Assembly (NCBI RefSeq): GCF_943590815.1
Contig: NZ_CALSBS010000023.1
Span: forward strand, 22,368 to 86,367
Origin: Pseudocitrobacter vendiensis
Lineage (GTDB): Bacteria; Pseudomonadota; Gammaproteobacteria; Enterobacterales; Enterobacteriaceae
Length of the DNA: 64,000 nucleotides
Reading direction: 5' to 3'
Positions 54,089-63,900 of the stretch are shown here, piece after piece. The notes under the pieces were generated by a model. The model did no database searches and was not told the DNA's origin. It saw nothing but the letters and a program-made list of their open reading frames with translations. A program made the position numbers and the translations under genes. The stretch's first letter is position 1; each line of letters begins with the position of its first letter.

Positions 54089-56601
54089 AAGCACCTCAGC
54101 TGTTGTGATCCACTCATCGGCAGTGTCACCTGACACTGCCCACCGTCCCAGCGAACCCAGGCGTTTTTCACATTTTCTCCGGTGATGTAAAGCGTGCTGC
54201 CCTGACCGACAAAGCCGAGGGATTTACCCCGTCCATCGGTGATTTCAGAGCCGAATGGGAGCGGCGTGCCGTTGCGCTGGTGGGCAACAAATACACGCGT
54301 TTTTTCGCGGCGGGTATTGAATACCACCTTCACCACGCTGCCTTCATACGGCACCGTTCGGGCTTCAGTACTGGAGAACTGGACATCTTCGTTCGCCCCT
54401 TTGGGGTCGATTTCAATGTTGTTTACGCGATAAGGTTGCAGTGATGAAAGTACGGCATAGCCTTGATTATCAAACCAGGTTGGCGCGCCCATAATGGCGG
54501 CGCCTTTGGCGTCTTTCGCTTCAACCAGCGCGAGCGTCGTACCCGTTTCCGGCGTAAGCGTCACGCCGCCGGAGTGCACGACCACCGAACCTTCCGCAGA
54601 GGCAGCAGCCTGCTGATAGCTGCGACCATAGGTATAACTGCCCGACAACGCCGTCCAGGGGGAGATGTATCCGCCGTTAACGCCTGTCGTGTAGTTACCC
54701 TCTTTGTCTGTGTTCGCGTTGACGCCCCATGTCAGCGCGTGGTCCTGACCGACTGAACCATTGACACCTAACTGGCTGCGATCGAAAGACGAGTCTTTGA
54801 ATTGGGTGTTCGATGAAAGCGTGGCAGAGCTATCTTCGCCCTGGAAAAGGGGATAGCTGAAGCTCAGAAAGACTAAATCCTCTTTTTTACGTCTTGAAGA
54901 GGTTGTTCCGTTATCGTCATCGGTGTCGTTCTCATTGGAATAACTCCGCTGGAACGTCAATGACCAACTCAGACGTCCCCAACTGTTGCTGTATCCCAGT
55001 GAGTACTGCTCCTCTTTGCCGGAATAGTGCCAGTATCGCGTGATGGAACCATTCAGGTAGAGCATTCCCCAGGTTTCCGGCAATTGCTGGTTGATGGAAA
55101 AACTGACACCGCTTTTTTGTCGGATATTGGTGCTGGTTGTGCCGCGCATTTCGTCATCGCGGGCATAGATGGCATCACGCAGAGAGTAATAATTGTCGGA
55201 GTTATTCACCCATCCCTGAATGTTCATGCTGGTTTGTGAGGCACCAAACATGCGGCTAAAGGTTGCGCGGTATTCCTGACCCGATGTTGTGGCGCTGGCC
55301 AGCTTCGTTTTCGCCTGGGTTATATCCAATCCCAGCGCGCCATAGCCGGTATTCATCCCTACGCCAACCTGCCCGGCCTGATAATCGTTGAATCCCGTGA
55401 GGGCTGAATAGAGTGTGAAGGTGTTATTCAAACCATACTGAAAGCTACCCTGGCCGATGGTCGGCTTATCTTTCAGCCCCTCTTCATCAACCTGACCGAC
55501 CGCAATGCCGTACAGACTCATATCGGGGTGTAATAGCTGCACCACTGAATCATAAGGAATAGACCAGGTCGACGTCCGCCCATCGGCTTCCTGCAAGGTC
55601 ACAATAAGATCGTTACCGGTGCCTGAAGGATAGACATCCGTCAGACTGAAAGGGCCGGGGGTAACGGTGGTTTGATAGATAATGTTGCCATCCTGACGGA
55701 CGGTGACCAGGGCGTTTGTCTGCGCCACGCCGTTCACGACGGGCGCATAGCTACGCATGCTGTCAGGGTACATGAGATCGTCGGTATGCAGGTCAAGACC
55801 GAGCAGGCTGATGGCGTCGAAAAACGTGCCATTGGTGCTAAATTGCCCCATCGTCAGGATTGATTTCATTGCCGCAATAGGGCGCTGTAAGTAGGTTTGG
55901 TTGCTATTCCATTTGTTCTCGCCGCTATTCTCATCCCAGGAATAGGTACCGGAATGGCGTAATAACCAGCCGTTTGAGGAGAAGCCGGCATTCACGCCCA
56001 GATACGCGCTTGCGCCTTTATCATTACTGTCGGATTTCATAATGTTGTAGTAGTTGGCCATGTAGCCCAGGTTGAGCGCGGTAATTCCTTCATCCCAGAA
56101 TTGCGGCGGAATATAGCCGTTACTACTGGCATCCATCAGTCGCTGTGGAACACTGAAATCCAGACGCATCGTGGAGGCGCTAAAGGTATCCTTCAGCGTA
56201 GGCTCGCTGTTCCACTGAGATAATGTTCCACAGAATTTCTCGTCGTCGGTTTTTGTTGAATCCAGCCTCTCGGGTGAGAGGCCAAAGTTCTGTAGCATTT
56301 CCGCCGTATAACAGATCTGCGGTTTGCCATCGGCAGAACGTTTAACGTCAACGTCATAGCGTCCTTTCCAGCTTTCGTTGGTATAAACGTCAACGGAATA
56401 GGTGCCAGGTTTGAATGCCAGGGCATCAAACCGTTTCATGCTGGCTTGCTGTTGGCTGCCGACAATGAAGTTGTTGTCGAATTCGTAGTCTGTTCCACTG
56501 TCTTCTGTGTTTGCCTGCTCAGCATGGCAAATACCGGGGCCCAGGCAAAAAAGGGTCACCAGACTGCCAACCTGCCAGGGTGTGACTCGCCAATGCTCCA
56601 T
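54085..56601 (-). CDS. Fimbrial outer-membrane usher
   Basis: An 838-residue usher: signal peptide ending CHAE, N domain (TYSVDVYTNESWKGRYDV, the Cys pair around QICYTAEML and DEKFCGT), a 24-strand pore with plug (NALVTVRQDGNIIYQTTVTP), and C-terminal domains ending in a Cys pair (GGQCQVTLP, QLRCL). It secretes and orders the pilins of this operon. Complete and in frame. A 69-base gap separates it from the chaperone gene. Confidence 0.95.
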   Translation of the reverse strand: MEHWRVTPWQVGSLVTLFCLGPGICHAEQANTEDSGTDYEFDNNFIVGSQQQASMKRFDALAFKPGTYSVDVYTNESWKGRYDVDVKRSADGKPQICYTAEMLQNFGLSPERLDSTKTDDEKFCGTLSQWNSEPTLKDTFSASTMRLDFSVPQRLMDASSNGYIPPQFWDEGITALNLGYMANYYNIMKSDSNDKGASAYLGVNAGFSSNGWLLRHSGTYSWDENSGENKWNSNQTYLQRPIAAMKSILTMGQFSTNGTFFDAISLLGLDLHTDDLMYPDSMRSYAPVVNGVAQTNALVTVRQDGNIIYQTTVTPGPFSLTDVYPSGTGNDLIVTLQEADGRTSTWSIPYDSVVQLLHPDMSLYGIAVGQVDEEGLKDKPTIGQGSFQYGLNNTFTLYSALTGFNDYQAGQVGVGMNTGYGALGLDITQAKTKLASATTSGQEYRATFSRMFGASQTSMNIQGWVNNSDNYYSLRDAIYARDDEMRGTTSTNIRQKSGVSFSINQQLPETWGMLYLNGSITRYWHYSGKEEQYSLGYSNSWGRLSWSLTFQRSYSNENDTDDDNGTTSSRRKKEDLVFLSFSYPLFQGEDSSATLSSNTQFKDSSFDRSQLGVNGSVGQDHALTWGVNANTDKEGNYTTGVNGGYISPWTALSGSYTYGRSYQQAAASAEGSVVVHSGGVTLTPETGTTLALVEAKDAKGAAIMGAPTWFDNQGYAVLSSLQPYRVNNIEIDPKGANEDVQFSSTEARTVPYEGSVVKVVFNTRREKTRVFVAHQRNGTPLPFGSEITDGRGKSLGFVGQGSTLYITGENVKNAWVRWDGGQCQVTLPMSGSQQLRCL

Positions 56602-56670
56602 GAGGTTCCGCCCTGAAAAAAGAGAACACGCCGACCATTGCCGGTGCCATTTATTTATTCCGTAACGACA

Positions 56671-57375
56671 TTAACCTGCCCGGGTTTTACTTTTTGCCAG
56701 TGCGCCATAGTCATTGATCTCTTCGAGGGTTAATTCTTCACCCGTACGCACGGCCTGGCGCAAATTAATCGTTTGTGAAGATTCCGGGGCAATCATGACG
56801 GCTTCTGTATTTATTGGCTCGCCGCGGCCCTGACTAATCGTGGCGACCGTAATGTAAAACGGCGTAGGATTCGTCAATGTCAGCGCTGTTCCTGCGGGCT
56901 GTAATTTGAGTTTTGCAATAGCAGAGGCTCTGCCTGAAAGTGGTTCGGGGCGATATATCAACTTAAACCGTGAACGAACCGCCATCTTGAATACACCGAT
57001 ACCTTCCGGCGCTTTATCTGCTTTAGAGGCACCAGGAATATCCAGCACATTTATCCACCACAGGGATTCTTTGCTTTGCGGCAGACTATTACCCGCATTG
57101 AGTTTAATGCGTATAACTTGCCCGCTGTGGCCATCAATACGTGAAATAGGTGGGTTAATAATAAATGGCGTCGTAATTTTATCGGGCGTAACGGTCGCAT
57201 CACCATTATCCAGCCAGACCTGAGCAAGAGAAGGCCGTTCCGCACTATTTGAGAGTTGAACATTGATCTCTTTTTCATTTCCTTTATAGATAAAACGCGT
57301 TCCGTTTACGATAATACTGTCTGCCAGAACTGGAAACGTTAACAATAATCCACTGAGCGCCGCGACAAGCTTCAT
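56671..57375 (-). CDS. Periplasmic fimbrial chaperone
   Basis: A 234-residue PapD-like chaperone: signal peptide ending VLA, an Ig-like N domain with GTRFIYKGNEKEINVQLSN, the subunit-binding Arg in the early strand (NGTRF) and Lys in RSRFKLIYRPEPL, and conserved NPTPFYITVA. The ATG at 57375 has an AGGG site; one at 57387 is also possible. It lies between pilin and usher, behind a terminator-like hairpin that should reduce its level relative to pilin. Confidence 0.94.
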   Translation of the reverse strand: MKLVAALSGLLLTFPVLADSIIVNGTRFIYKGNEKEINVQLSNSAERPSLAQVWLDNGDATVTPDKITTPFIINPPISRIDGHSGQVIRIKLNAGNSLPQSKESLWWINVLDIPGASKADKAPEGIGVFKMAVRSRFKLIYRPEPLSGRASAIAKLKLQPAGTALTLTNPTPFYITVATISQGRGEPINTEAVMIAPESSQTINLRQAVRTGEELTLEEINDYGALAKSKTRAG

Positions 57376-57444
57376 AAACACCCTCATCTTTTCTATGTCA
57401 TATTGTTGTCATTATTTGTGTGGGGTTAGGTGAGTGAAGGAAAA

Positions 57445-57472
57445 AAGTGGCGGCGTACCGCCACTTTTTTAT
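57445..57472 (-). terminator. Terminator/attenuator between pilin and chaperone genes
   Basis: AAGTGGCGG and CCGCCACTT form a 9-bp stem with a 4-base loop, with T-runs on both sides. It sits six bases past the pilin stop and should make pilin the most abundant product of the operon. Confidence 0.85.
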
Positions 57473-57477
57473 TGCGA

Positions 57478-58125
57478 TTAATCGTAAGAAATTTCGTATG
57501 TTGCATTCGCTGCAACATGCCCGGCAGTCGCGCTGCTGTTGGTTGGGTTCACGTAGCTAACCTGGTATTTATAAATATCCCAGGTGCCGTCGTTGGTATC
57601 ACGAACCTTACCGTTGTCGTTACCCGGTTTGATAACAGAAGAGCTACCAGGGTTAGTGAGCGCAAAGGCAACGTTAGTTGCACCGCTGTTGTCAGTATTT
57701 TTCAGGTAGCTTGTACCGTATACCAGACCGGAAGAGTCGGTCCATTTCACTTTACGAGTAAAGGTACCGTGTTTGCCATCCGGATCACCACAGTCTTTCA
57801 GGTTAATACTGAAGTCAGTGCGGTTAACCAGCGCATTTTTAACGGAAAGAGCAGTTGTACGCACGGAATTCAGGAAAATAGTGTTTCCGTCATTTTTGCC
57901 GCCGACAATTTTTACTTTACAGGAGCCGGTATAAACATCACCGTCAAAGAATACTTGCCCGCCGGTAACATAACTGCCACCGCCGCCAGGGTAACCGCCA
58001 TGATCGTTATCACCGCCGTGCCCTTGTGAATTAAATGATTCTACAGATGCATCTTCTGCATATGCTGCCACACTGCCACCCATTAAAGCCGCGGTAACCA
58101 TCAAACCCAGATATATCTTTTTCAT
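57478..58125 (-). CDS. Major pilin with Gly/His/Asp-rich N-terminal extension
   Basis: A 215-residue pilin. The signal peptide ends AYA (about residue 23). The mature start carries an unusual low-complexity stretch, residues 30-50, including SQGHGGDNDHGGYPGGGG, before the pilin body GGQVFFDGDVYTGSCKVKI. A second Cys in LKDCGDPDG, then ATNVAFALTN and the C-terminal ATYEISYD complete the pilin fold. The extension sits where the donor strand that joins subunits is normally located, so it may form a flexible, metal-binding segment; that is inference. First gene of the pilin-chaperone-usher-adhesin operon. Confidence 0.9.
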   Translation of the reverse strand: MKKIYLGLMVTAALMGGSVAAYAEDASVESFNSQGHGGDNDHGGYPGGGGSYVTGGQVFFDGDVYTGSCKVKIVGGKNDGNTIFLNSVRTTALSVKNALVNRTDFSINLKDCGDPDGKHGTFTRKVKWTDSSGLVYGTSYLKNTDNSGATNVAFALTNPGSSSVIKPGNDNGKVRDTNDGTWDIYKYQVSYVNPTNSSATAGHVAANATYEISYD

Positions 58126-59318
58126 GTGCGTATCCTGTTACTGTGTTGTTTAGTAGGACATTCGAATTACAATGATAAAGACGTGCACAGCGTCCTCTCT
58201 TCAGGGATTAAATAACCCATCAGGATTATTTAATCTCTCCTGCGATGAATGCTGCCCGCTAATAGTGGGCAACCGAAGCGGTATTGCATCTAATGACTTT
58301 TTCGTATTTTCCGTCGGTTTTAGTGACAAAATAGTATGACGCTACTGAACTGGCGGCGATTTTAGTGAGTGAAGCCCACGGTGATGATATTCTATTACGG
58401 TATGTAATGTGCGCTACATCTCCTTTATCCCTGAAGTTTAATTTGCATGACAAATAGCACTACAGGCGTCGCCCGGTGAATTTTTCACATTGGCATTTTA
58501 AGAACGAGGTATCTCTTTATCAATCCGAGGGCTTTTTCTTAAAGAGATAAATAATCAATGCAAGATAACCGAATGAGTAGGGGGATCAGCAGGTAACTTA
58601 TCAGCGTTTTTTTCAGAACCTTCACATCCTCTTTCCGTTGTTATATTTCATGGCAAGTGATTAGATATCGCGTTATGAACATTGGTTAATGATGTTTATA
58701 TGATGTTAAGTTAAATGCTGCTCTGCGTTCTATTCCTCTTAAGCTAAATACTCTCAATGTTAAGTTCCATTCAAAAAAAATGTCATTTGCATTCTACTGC
58801 CATGTGCATACGCAGGAGGAATGGACGACATTGAGTACTTTTTGTGGCAAAAAAATGTGGATTTGGTAAGTGTTAGATGCTGCACTTTCATTGATTGTAA
58901 GTATAAAAATCTAACAAACTGCATTTGTTAAGTATATAAACATAACTATGGCGACATTTTGGGTTTTAACTCTAATAATACTTCTATTTTTAGAGTTGTT
59001 ATTTCATTTTAAATCTGCGTGTTTTTTGACCTTTCTTTTTTTGGAGATTAATCGATAATTTATTACGTCAGCGAGACGGGGCTGTCGATATTAATGTGAA
59101 CCCGAATCGATGATGTTTCTGTATTAGTAAATCGCTAATTAATTGTGGTTTGTGAATCTTTCATATGGGTTAAGGCTGATACGTTTATCTATTGGCAGGG
59201 AGCCTTTTAACTTTATCAGGGAGAGTGAATCTTGCTGTTTAATTGTTTGAGTGAAAGATTCTGAACGATTTATTAATGCTTTTATTCGTGTGTCGATCAA
59301 TTAAAAGGATTGTTATTT
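58126..59318. other. Long AT-rich region between divergent fimbrial genes
   Basis: About 1.2 kb without a convincing gene. It should carry the promoter of the pilin operon to the left and of the decayed pilin gene to the right. A 64-codon frame on the minus strand (58259-58453) has only a TTG start, no good ribosome site at it and no recognised family. No long inverted repeats of the FimS switch type and no recombinase gene were seen. The low GC suggests acquired or H-NS-bound DNA. Confidence 0.5.
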
Positions 59319-59717
59319 ATGAAACTTAATAAAATTGTTTCTGCTTTCGTTCTGGCTTCTGGCGTGATGGTATTCGGTGCTCAGGCAGATCAGGGTAGCG
59401 GCGTAGTCACCTTCACCGGTTCCGTTATTGATGCGCCGTGCTCCATCGCTGCGGGTGATGAAGATCAGACTATCAGCCTGGGTCAGGTTTCGCGCCTGAA
59501 CCTTAAAAGCAGCACGATGAGTGAGCTGCGCTGGTTACGTGAAGAGCAGTGCCTGGATAAGAACAGTTTGCACGGGATGGAAATCCGCGTCGATCTCTCT
59601 AAGGACACGCTCTATCTTTCTATTCCGCAGGCATATATCGAATTTACTGCGCCAAACTGGGATCCGCCTGCGCGGTTATGCGCCGGAAGTGATCGGCGTG
59701 TCGCGCTCGGGCGGGAA
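59319..59717 (+). pseudogene. Fused remnants of a third fimbrial locus (pilin start + two usher fragments)
   Basis: The frame begins with a normal pilin start: AAAAGGAT site, signal peptide ending AQA, then GSGVVTFTGSVIDAPCSI and ISLGQVS. At about 59500-59525 it turns without a stop into usher N-domain sequence: EQCLDKNSLHGMEIRVDLS, LSIPQAYIEFTAPNWDPP. At about 59670 the usher homology jumps to a later usher segment, LRGYAPEVIGVSRSGG, now in another frame. It stops near the yjdF end. Two internal deletions thus collapsed a pilin-(chaperone)-usher region. The product cannot be a working subunit. Confidence 0.88.
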
Positions 59718-60335
59718 TTACAGTAAGCGCATTAGCTGGCGCTGATGGTAACGACCAAGCAGCAATACCGTGGTTAATGCCCCGAGCAAGGCGCAGAACA
59801 TGTCCGACTGCGTATCCCACGGATCGCCCTGAGTCCCCAGGAAATCATCCGCGCCCTGGCCCATCGCCAGCGCCGCCCACCACTCGATCAATTCATAGGC
59901 TGCACTGATGGCCAAAGCGATACAGCACACCAGAAAACCGACCATTTTACGCCCGCGCACATAGCCGCCGCGCAGTAAAATTTCTCGCGCCGCCAGTGCC
60001 GGAACCAGCCCCTGGAAAAAGTGGCCCAGTTTGTCGTAAGGATTGCGGCTCAGGTTAAACATCTCCTGCACGTCGAAGCCGATGGGCACTTTGGCGTAGG
60101 TGTACATGCCGCCGCCGATCAGAATAAGTGCGTGGAAAAAGATAAGCGTATAAAGGAGGGGGGTCAGCGGGTAGCGACGATGTGTGGCCAATAGCAGCGG
60201 CACAATGATAATCACCGGGGTGACTTCCATGAGCCAGGTCGTGCGGTCAGCGGTAAAGACGCCAGTGTAAATCAGGGCAAGCAACAGGATCAGCGCGCCG
60301 CCCTTGAGTGTCGATGAGAGTGCGGTTGATGTCAT
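59718..60335 (-). CDS. yjdF: YjdF, DUF2238 inner-membrane protein
   Basis: A 205-residue membrane protein with about six spans. Family landmarks are RYPLTPLLYTLIFFHALIL, YDKLGHFFQGLVPALAAREI and SAAYELIEWWAAL, with FLGTQGDPWDTQSDM near the C-terminus. The function is unknown. It abuts the fimbrial remnant at its 3' end and the cynR gene at its 5' side. Confidence 0.9.
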   Translation of the reverse strand: MTSTALSSTLKGGALILLLALIYTGVFTADRTTWLMEVTPVIIIVPLLLATHRRYPLTPLLYTLIFFHALILIGGGMYTYAKVPIGFDVQEMFNLSRNPYDKLGHFFQGLVPALAAREILLRGGYVRGRKMVGFLVCCIALAISAAYELIEWWAALAMGQGADDFLGTQGDPWDTQSDMFCALLGALTTVLLLGRYHQRQLMRLL

Positions 60336-60394
60336 ACTCGTCTTCTGTCTCAGTCAAAAAAGCACTATCGTCTGTTGGCGGTTAAAATTCAATG

Positions 60395-61282
60395 TTACCG
60401 GGTGTACGTTTTCATCACTTCCTGCGCCATAGCCGTAAATGCCCTCACGGCGGCCGTCCTCCACGCGCCTTTACGTTGAATCAGCGCGGCGGTCCGTTCC
60501 AGCAACTGCGGCGTCAGTGAAACCGCGTTTAATCCCTCGTTTTGTGCGGCGATTGGTGATGGAAGCAGGGTGGCGAGCGTTGTGCGGCGTACCAGTTCCA
60601 GAATGGCATTGATAGAGTTTGCTTCTATGACTATCTGCGGATGCAGCTCTCTTTGGCGGCAATAGCGATCAATTTGCTCGCGGGTAGCAAATTCCTCACT
60701 CAATAAAATAAGTCGTTCATGATTTAGATGCGACAAGGCTACGCAATCCTTCTGAGCCAGAGGGTGGCTTTCGGACACCACCAACGCAAGGGATTCCTTC
60801 ATTAGCGGCAGTACGTCAATGTCCGCTGAATGAACATCATCAAACGCGATGCCGATGTCCAGTTCATCGTTGAGCAGCAGATCTTCCATTTTTTCCTGCG
60901 ACATCTCCTGTAACGCAAGGGTGATATTGGGATAGCGCGCATAAAACCTCGCCATCAGCGGCCCGATAAGCCACGAAGTAAATGTGGGGGTAACGGCGAC
61001 GCGTAGCGAGCCACGGCTCAAATCCTCAACATCATGAATTGCCCGCTTTCCCTCCTCCAGCGCCCTCAGCGCATTTTTCGCGTAACTCAACCAGGCTTCG
61101 CCAGCATCGGTGAGCTGAATATGGCGACCACTGCGATCGAACAGTTGCGCGCCGAGTGACTCTTCAAGCTGCCTGATTTGCTGAGAAAGCGCGGGCTGCG
61201 AAACGTGAAGCGCCGTGGCGGCACGGGTAAACCCGCAATGCTCAGCGACTGCCAGAAAGTAGTGAATATGTCGTAACAGCAT
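60395..61282 (-). CDS. cynR: LysR-family activator of the cyn operon, CynR
   Basis: A LysR-type regulator of about 295 residues. The HTH is [24 protein letters not shown], with [17 protein letters not shown], and the effector domain contains [28 protein letters not shown], close to E. coli CynR. The start is taken at the ATG for MLLRHIHYF (61282); in-frame ATGs at 61285, 61294 and a start at 61306 are alternatives. It is divergent from cynT, and activates cynTSX with cyanate in E. coli. Confidence 0.93.
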   Translation of the reverse strand: MLLRHIHYFLAVAEHCGFTRAATALHVSQPALSQQIRQLEESLGAQLFDRSGRHIQLTDAGEAWLSYAKNALRALEEGKRAIHDVEDLSRGSLRVAVTPTFTSWLIGPLMARFYARYPNITLALQEMSQEKMEDLLLNDELDIGIAFDDVHSADIDVLPLMKESLALVVSESHPLAQKDCVALSHLNHERLILLSEEFATREQIDRYCRQRELHPQIVIEANSINAILELVRRTTLATLLPSPIAAQNEGLNAVSLTPQLLERTAALIQRKGAWRTAAVRAFTAMAQEVMKTYTR

Positions 61283-61391
61283 CATCTTTCCCATAAGTTT
61301 TACCAATGGACTTGATTATAAATGAGTCTTTTACCTTATGAAACGTGGCGAGTAGCCTGTGTCCATTCCATAGTGAGGCAGAGGAACAATC

Positions 61392-62051
61392 GTGAAAGAG
61401 ATTATTGATGGCTTTTTGAAGTTTCAGCGCAGCGTCTTTCCAGAACGCGCCGAGCTTTTCAGAACGCTGGCGAACCAGCAAAACCCACGCGCGCTTTTTA
61501 TATCGTGTTCAGACAGCCGCCTGGTGCCGGAGCTGGTGACGCAGCGTGAGCCTGGCGATCTGTTTGTCATCCGCAATGCGGGCAACATTGTTCCTTCTTA
61601 TGGCCCTGAACCGGGAGGTGTCACCGCATCGGTGGAGTACGCCGTGTCGGTTTTGAAAGTGAATGACATTGTTATATGCGGTCACTCTGACTGCGGTGCC
61701 ATGACGGCCATCGCCGGATGCCATTGCCTGGACAGTATGCCCGCCGTCAGCCACTGGCTGCGCTATGCCGATTCAGCCCGCGTGGTGAATGAATCGCGCA
61801 CGCATATTTCATTGCAGGCGAAAACCGCGTCAATGGTACGGGAAAACGTCATCGCTCAGTTGGCCAATATTCAGACTCACCCCTCTGTACGCCTGGCACT
61901 GGAAGAGGGGCGAATGGCTTTACACGGCTGGGTTTACGACATCGAACGCGGTGATATTGCTACCTTCAACGGTGCCAGCGGGCAGTTTGTCTCACTTGCC
62001 GAAAATCCGAATACCTGCGCGATGCCGCTTCGCAGCCTCACCGCGGCGTAA
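61392..62051 (+). CDS. cynT: Beta-class carbonic anhydrase CynT
   Basis: A 219-residue zinc enzyme. Ligands fall at Cys39, His98 and Cys101 ([17 protein letters not shown]), with the Asp41/Arg43 dyad. It replenishes bicarbonate, the co-substrate of cyanase, preventing its loss as CO2. First gene of cynTSX. Confidence 0.97.
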   Translation: MKEIIDGFLKFQRSVFPERAELFRTLANQQNPRALFISCSDSRLVPELVTQREPGDLFVIRNAGNIVPSYGPEPGGVTASVEYAVSVLKVNDIVICGHSDCGAMTAIAGCHCLDSMPAVSHWLRYADSARVVNESRTHISLQAKTASMVRENVIAQLANIQTHPSVRLALEEGRMALHGWVYDIERGDIATFNGASGQFVSLAENPNTCAMPLRSLTAA

Positions 62052-62080
62052 TTTTCTCTCTATATAAAGGAGTTTCTATC

Positions 62081-62551
62081 ATGATCCACGCACAAATTAA
62101 CCGCGATATTCGCCTATCTCTGGCTGACCAGATTCTGCTAATCAAAGCGAAAAAAGATCTGACCTTTGCGCAACTCACCGAGGGGACGGGGTTATCTGAA
62201 GCTTTTGTTACCGCAGCCTTGCTGGGGCAGCATGCACTGCCGGCTGATGCGGCGCGTCTGGTCGGTGAAAAGCTCTCACTGGATGAAGATGCGGTGCTGC
62301 TACTGCAAACGATCCCACTGCGCGGCAGCATTGACGATCGCGTACCCACTGACCCGACCATTTATCGCTTCTATGAAATTCTGCAGGTCTATGGCTCCAC
62401 GCTGAAGGTGCTGGTGCATGAGAAATTTGGCGACGGCATTATCAGCGCCATTAACTTTAAGCTGGATGTCAAAAAAGTAGCCGATCCGGAAGGCGGTGAA
62501 CGCGCGGTGATTACGCTTGATGGCAAATATCTGCCGACAAAACCTTTCTAA
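62081..62551 (+). CDS. cynS: Cyanate hydratase (cyanase) CynS
   Basis: A 156-residue decameric enzyme converting cyanate and bicarbonate to ammonia and CO2. The catalytic residues Arg96 and Glu99 (in YRFYEI) and Ser122 (in GIISAINF) are all present at the standard positions. It follows cynT by 29 bases with an AAGGAG site. Confidence 0.97.
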   Translation: MIHAQINRDIRLSLADQILLIKAKKDLTFAQLTEGTGLSEAFVTAALLGQHALPADAARLVGEKLSLDEDAVLLLQTIPLRGSIDDRVPTDPTIYRFYEILQVYGSTLKVLVHEKFGDGIISAINFKLDVKKVADPEGGERAVITLDGKYLPTKPF

Positions 62552-62599
62552 ACCCGAGTAAAGCCTGGCGCGTTACCCGCGCCGGGCATAAAGAACACT

Positions 62600-63787
62600 A
62601 TGAATCAATTTCCTCGTACGGGCCTGATGCTCCTTGTGTTGGTGCTGATTGGCCTGAATATGCGTCCGCTCCTCACGTCTATTGGGCCTTTACTCCCGCA
62701 ACTACGCGCGGCCAGCGGTATGAATTTCACCATGGCTTCTCTTCTTACCGCATTACCGATGGTAGCGATGGGCGGACTGGCGCTGGCGGGCGGCTGGATC
62801 ACTCGTCATATTCGCGAGCGTGATAGCGTGGCGGTTGGTCTGCTGATGATCATCATCGGTGCGCTAATGCGTGAAGTTGCGCCTCATAGCGTGGTACTAC
62901 TGAGTAGTGCGCTGCTGGGGGGAATTGGCATTGGTGTCATTCAGGTTGTGATGCCAACGGTTATCAAGCGCCAGTTTCAACGCCGTATGCCGCAAGTCAT
63001 GGGACTGTGGTCCGCGGCATTAATGGGCGGCGGTGGTTTGGGCGCGGCATTAACGCCATGGATCGCCGATCGGAGTGAAATCTGGAATAGCTCACTGGCG
63101 TGGTGGGCGGTGCCTGCAATTATCGCCCTGATTGGCTGGTGGCCGCAGAGCCGACATTCCGCCGAGACAGGCCCACGAAACGCGCAAAATACAATTCGTA
63201 TCATTCGCAATCCCCGCGCGTGGACCCTGGGGATCTATTTCGGCGTGATTAATGGCGGCTATGGCAGTCTGATAGCCTGGTTACCTCCTTACTATATGCA
63301 GCTGGGAAATAGCGCACAGTTTAGCGGCACGCTGCTGGCGTTGATGACCGTCGGGCAAACGGCTGGCGCGCTGCTATTGCCTATGCTGGCGCGGCATCAG
63401 GATCGGCGGCGATTGCTGCTGGCGTCGCTGGCCTTGCAAATGATAGGTTTCCTCGGCTTTATCCTCTGGCCTGCACATCTTTCCGTGTTTTGGGCGTTCG
63501 CGTGCGGAGTCGGGCTGGGTGGCGCTTTTCCGCTTTGCCTGGTGCTGGCGCTCGATCATGCCGGGCATCCGGTTATTTCCGGAAAGCTGGTGGCGTTTAT
63601 GCAGGGGATAGGTTTTATCATCGCCGGACTGTCTCCCTATCTTTCTGGGGTATTGCGTAGCCTGAGCGGGGATTTTGTCGTCGACTGGGTATTTCATGCG
63701 TGCTCTATTGTCGGGTTAATGCTGCTGACGCTGCGTTTTGTCCCGTCACGCTATCCCCAGGAGTGGGTTGCAACAGAGCAGGGCTGA
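62600..63787 (+). CDS. cynX: Cyanate-associated MFS transporter CynX
   Basis: A 395-residue major-facilitator protein with 12 spans, of the CynX/YeaN branch. The N-terminal GLNMRPLLTSIGPLLPQLR is typical, as is the middle GVINGGYGSLIAWLPPYYMQ. Its exact role in cyanate metabolism is not defined even in E. coli. A small GC hairpin (62565-62586) lies between cynS and this gene. Confidence 0.92.
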   Translation: MNQFPRTGLMLLVLVLIGLNMRPLLTSIGPLLPQLRAASGMNFTMASLLTALPMVAMGGLALAGGWITRHIRERDSVAVGLLMIIIGALMREVAPHSVVLLSSALLGGIGIGVIQVVMPTVIKRQFQRRMPQVMGLWSAALMGGGGLGAALTPWIADRSEIWNSSLAWWAVPAIIALIGWWPQSRHSAETGPRNAQNTIRIIRNPRAWTLGIYFGVINGGYGSLIAWLPPYYMQLGNSAQFSGTLLALMTVGQTAGALLLPMLARHQDRRRLLLASLALQMIGFLGFILWPAHLSVFWAFACGVGLGGAFPLCLVLALDHAGHPVISGKLVAFMQGIGFIIAGLSPYLSGVLRSLSGDFVVDWVFHACSIVGLMLLTLRFVPSRYPQEWVATEQG

Positions 63788-63815
63788 GTCTGTTATTCAG
63801 CTAAATGCACATCTT

Positions 63816-63824
63816 TGTGGATAA
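63816..63824 (-). promoter_or_regulatory. Perfect DnaA box upstream of rrn promoters
   Basis: TGTGGATAA is the complement of the consensus DnaA box TTATCCACA. It stands about 85 bases before the rrn P1 -35 box. A single box can be chance, but the extended match TGTGGATAACTCTGT equals the R4 box context of oriC as I remember it. Confidence 0.45.
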
Positions 63825-63900
63825 CTCTGTGGTTAAGTTTGTATAAAACGGCTTTTTGCTGTGGAATGCAGCAGTCAGTGAAGCAGGTGCAAATTAGGGG

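Noticed and set aside
58126..59318. Invertible fimbrial promoter switch (FimS type)
   Set aside because: No long flanking inverted repeats and no FimB/FimE-type recombinase gene were seen.
63816..63824. Replication origin near the right edge
   Set aside because: Only one DnaA box and no AT-rich unwinding region or GATC cluster; the context is an rRNA operon promoter.
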